NCBI GenBank assembly: GCA_045642925.1
Contig: JAZUJW010000102.1
Span: 1 to 21,955 of the forward strand
Source: Firm-04 sp045642925
GTDB lineage: Bacteria; Bacillota; Clostridia; Oscillospirales; Ruminococcaceae
Length of the DNA stretch: 21,955 nt
Reading direction: 5' to 3'
This document shows, piece by piece, positions 21,817 to 21,955 of the stretch. Position 1 is the stretch's first letter; every line of letters begins with the position of its first letter. The position numbers and the translations under genes are program-made. The notes beneath the pieces are model-generated. The model was not told where the DNA came from and ran no database searches. It saw only the letters and a list, made by a program, of their open reading frames with translations.

Positions 21817-21955
21817 GCAACACCGCACAAAGCACGCCTTGCGGCTTGGCGGCACATCTGCTTGCATATTTTCCGCCATCTTGCACAGAAATTCTTTGCT
21901 GGGCGTCAGCCCAGCGGCATCATTTCTGTACAATCTGACGAAAAATCTGACTGCG
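21815..21955. mobile_element. Partial MITE-like element, right-edge copy
   Basis: The outer end AGGCAACACCGCACA (21815-21829) is the inverted repeat of 123-137. Bases 21873-21953 are identical to 1-81. The last two bases of the window differ from 82-83, so the copies are not fully identical. The copy is cut by the window edge. Confidence 0.65.

Overview
The window looks like chromosomal DNA of a Gram-positive gut or rumen Clostridia member, most likely a Ruminococcus-type Ruminococcaceae. The evidence is a secreted dockerin-bearing protein, HrcA/CIRCE control of groESL, the RicT/PstA/HolB and MltG/TrhP gene neighbourhoods known from Firmicutes, strong GGAGG ribosome binding sites, and TTGACA-N17-TATAAT promoters. 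The genus is an inference; no rRNA is present. Nearly all genes lie on the minus strand; only the ferredoxin and pnuC are on plus.

Layout. 1-588: a partial copy of a small terminal-inverted-repeat element, which abuts a truncated signal-peptide ORF. 589-2271: secreted protein with a catalytic CHAP-like domain, a degenerate second copy, a dockerin and a C-terminal module, behind a long structured leader. 2526-3310: gene-free DNA holding a 47-bp perfect inverted repeat with nested hairpins. 3334-7198: ychF, a tail-anchored unknown protein, purA, and a small zinc-ribbon unknown protein. 7309-7381: tRNA-Ala(CGC). 7512-12273: probable operon yaaO - pstA (c-di-AMP receptor) - holB - ricT - TerB-like gene, which resembles the B. 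subtilis yaaO-tmk-yaaQ-yaaR-holB-yaaT cluster without tmk and yaaR. 12548-13499: a 2[4Fe-4S] ferredoxin and pnuC. 13550-14837: GNAT acetyltransferase and a DUF4352-type lipoprotein. 15037-17114: groES-groEL with a perfect CIRCE operator. 17276-21654: probable operon tmk - DJ-1/PfpI - 5-formyl-THF cyclo-ligase - mltG - trhP-like U32 gene, with overlapping stop and start codons. 21815-21955: a second partial copy of the element found at the left edge.

Most of the window is conserved housekeeping DNA: purine and thymidylate synthesis, clamp loading, chaperonin, tRNA modification and wall synthesis. I see no defence system, CRISPR array, prophage or biosynthetic cluster. The unusual material is at the edges and in 1-3310: two partial copies of one element from which a ~195-bp MITE-like unit can be reconstructed, a probable gene disruption by it, the foldback inverted repeat, two further dispersed short repeats, and the dockerin protein pairing a catalytic with a dead papain-fold domain under an unassigned structured leader.
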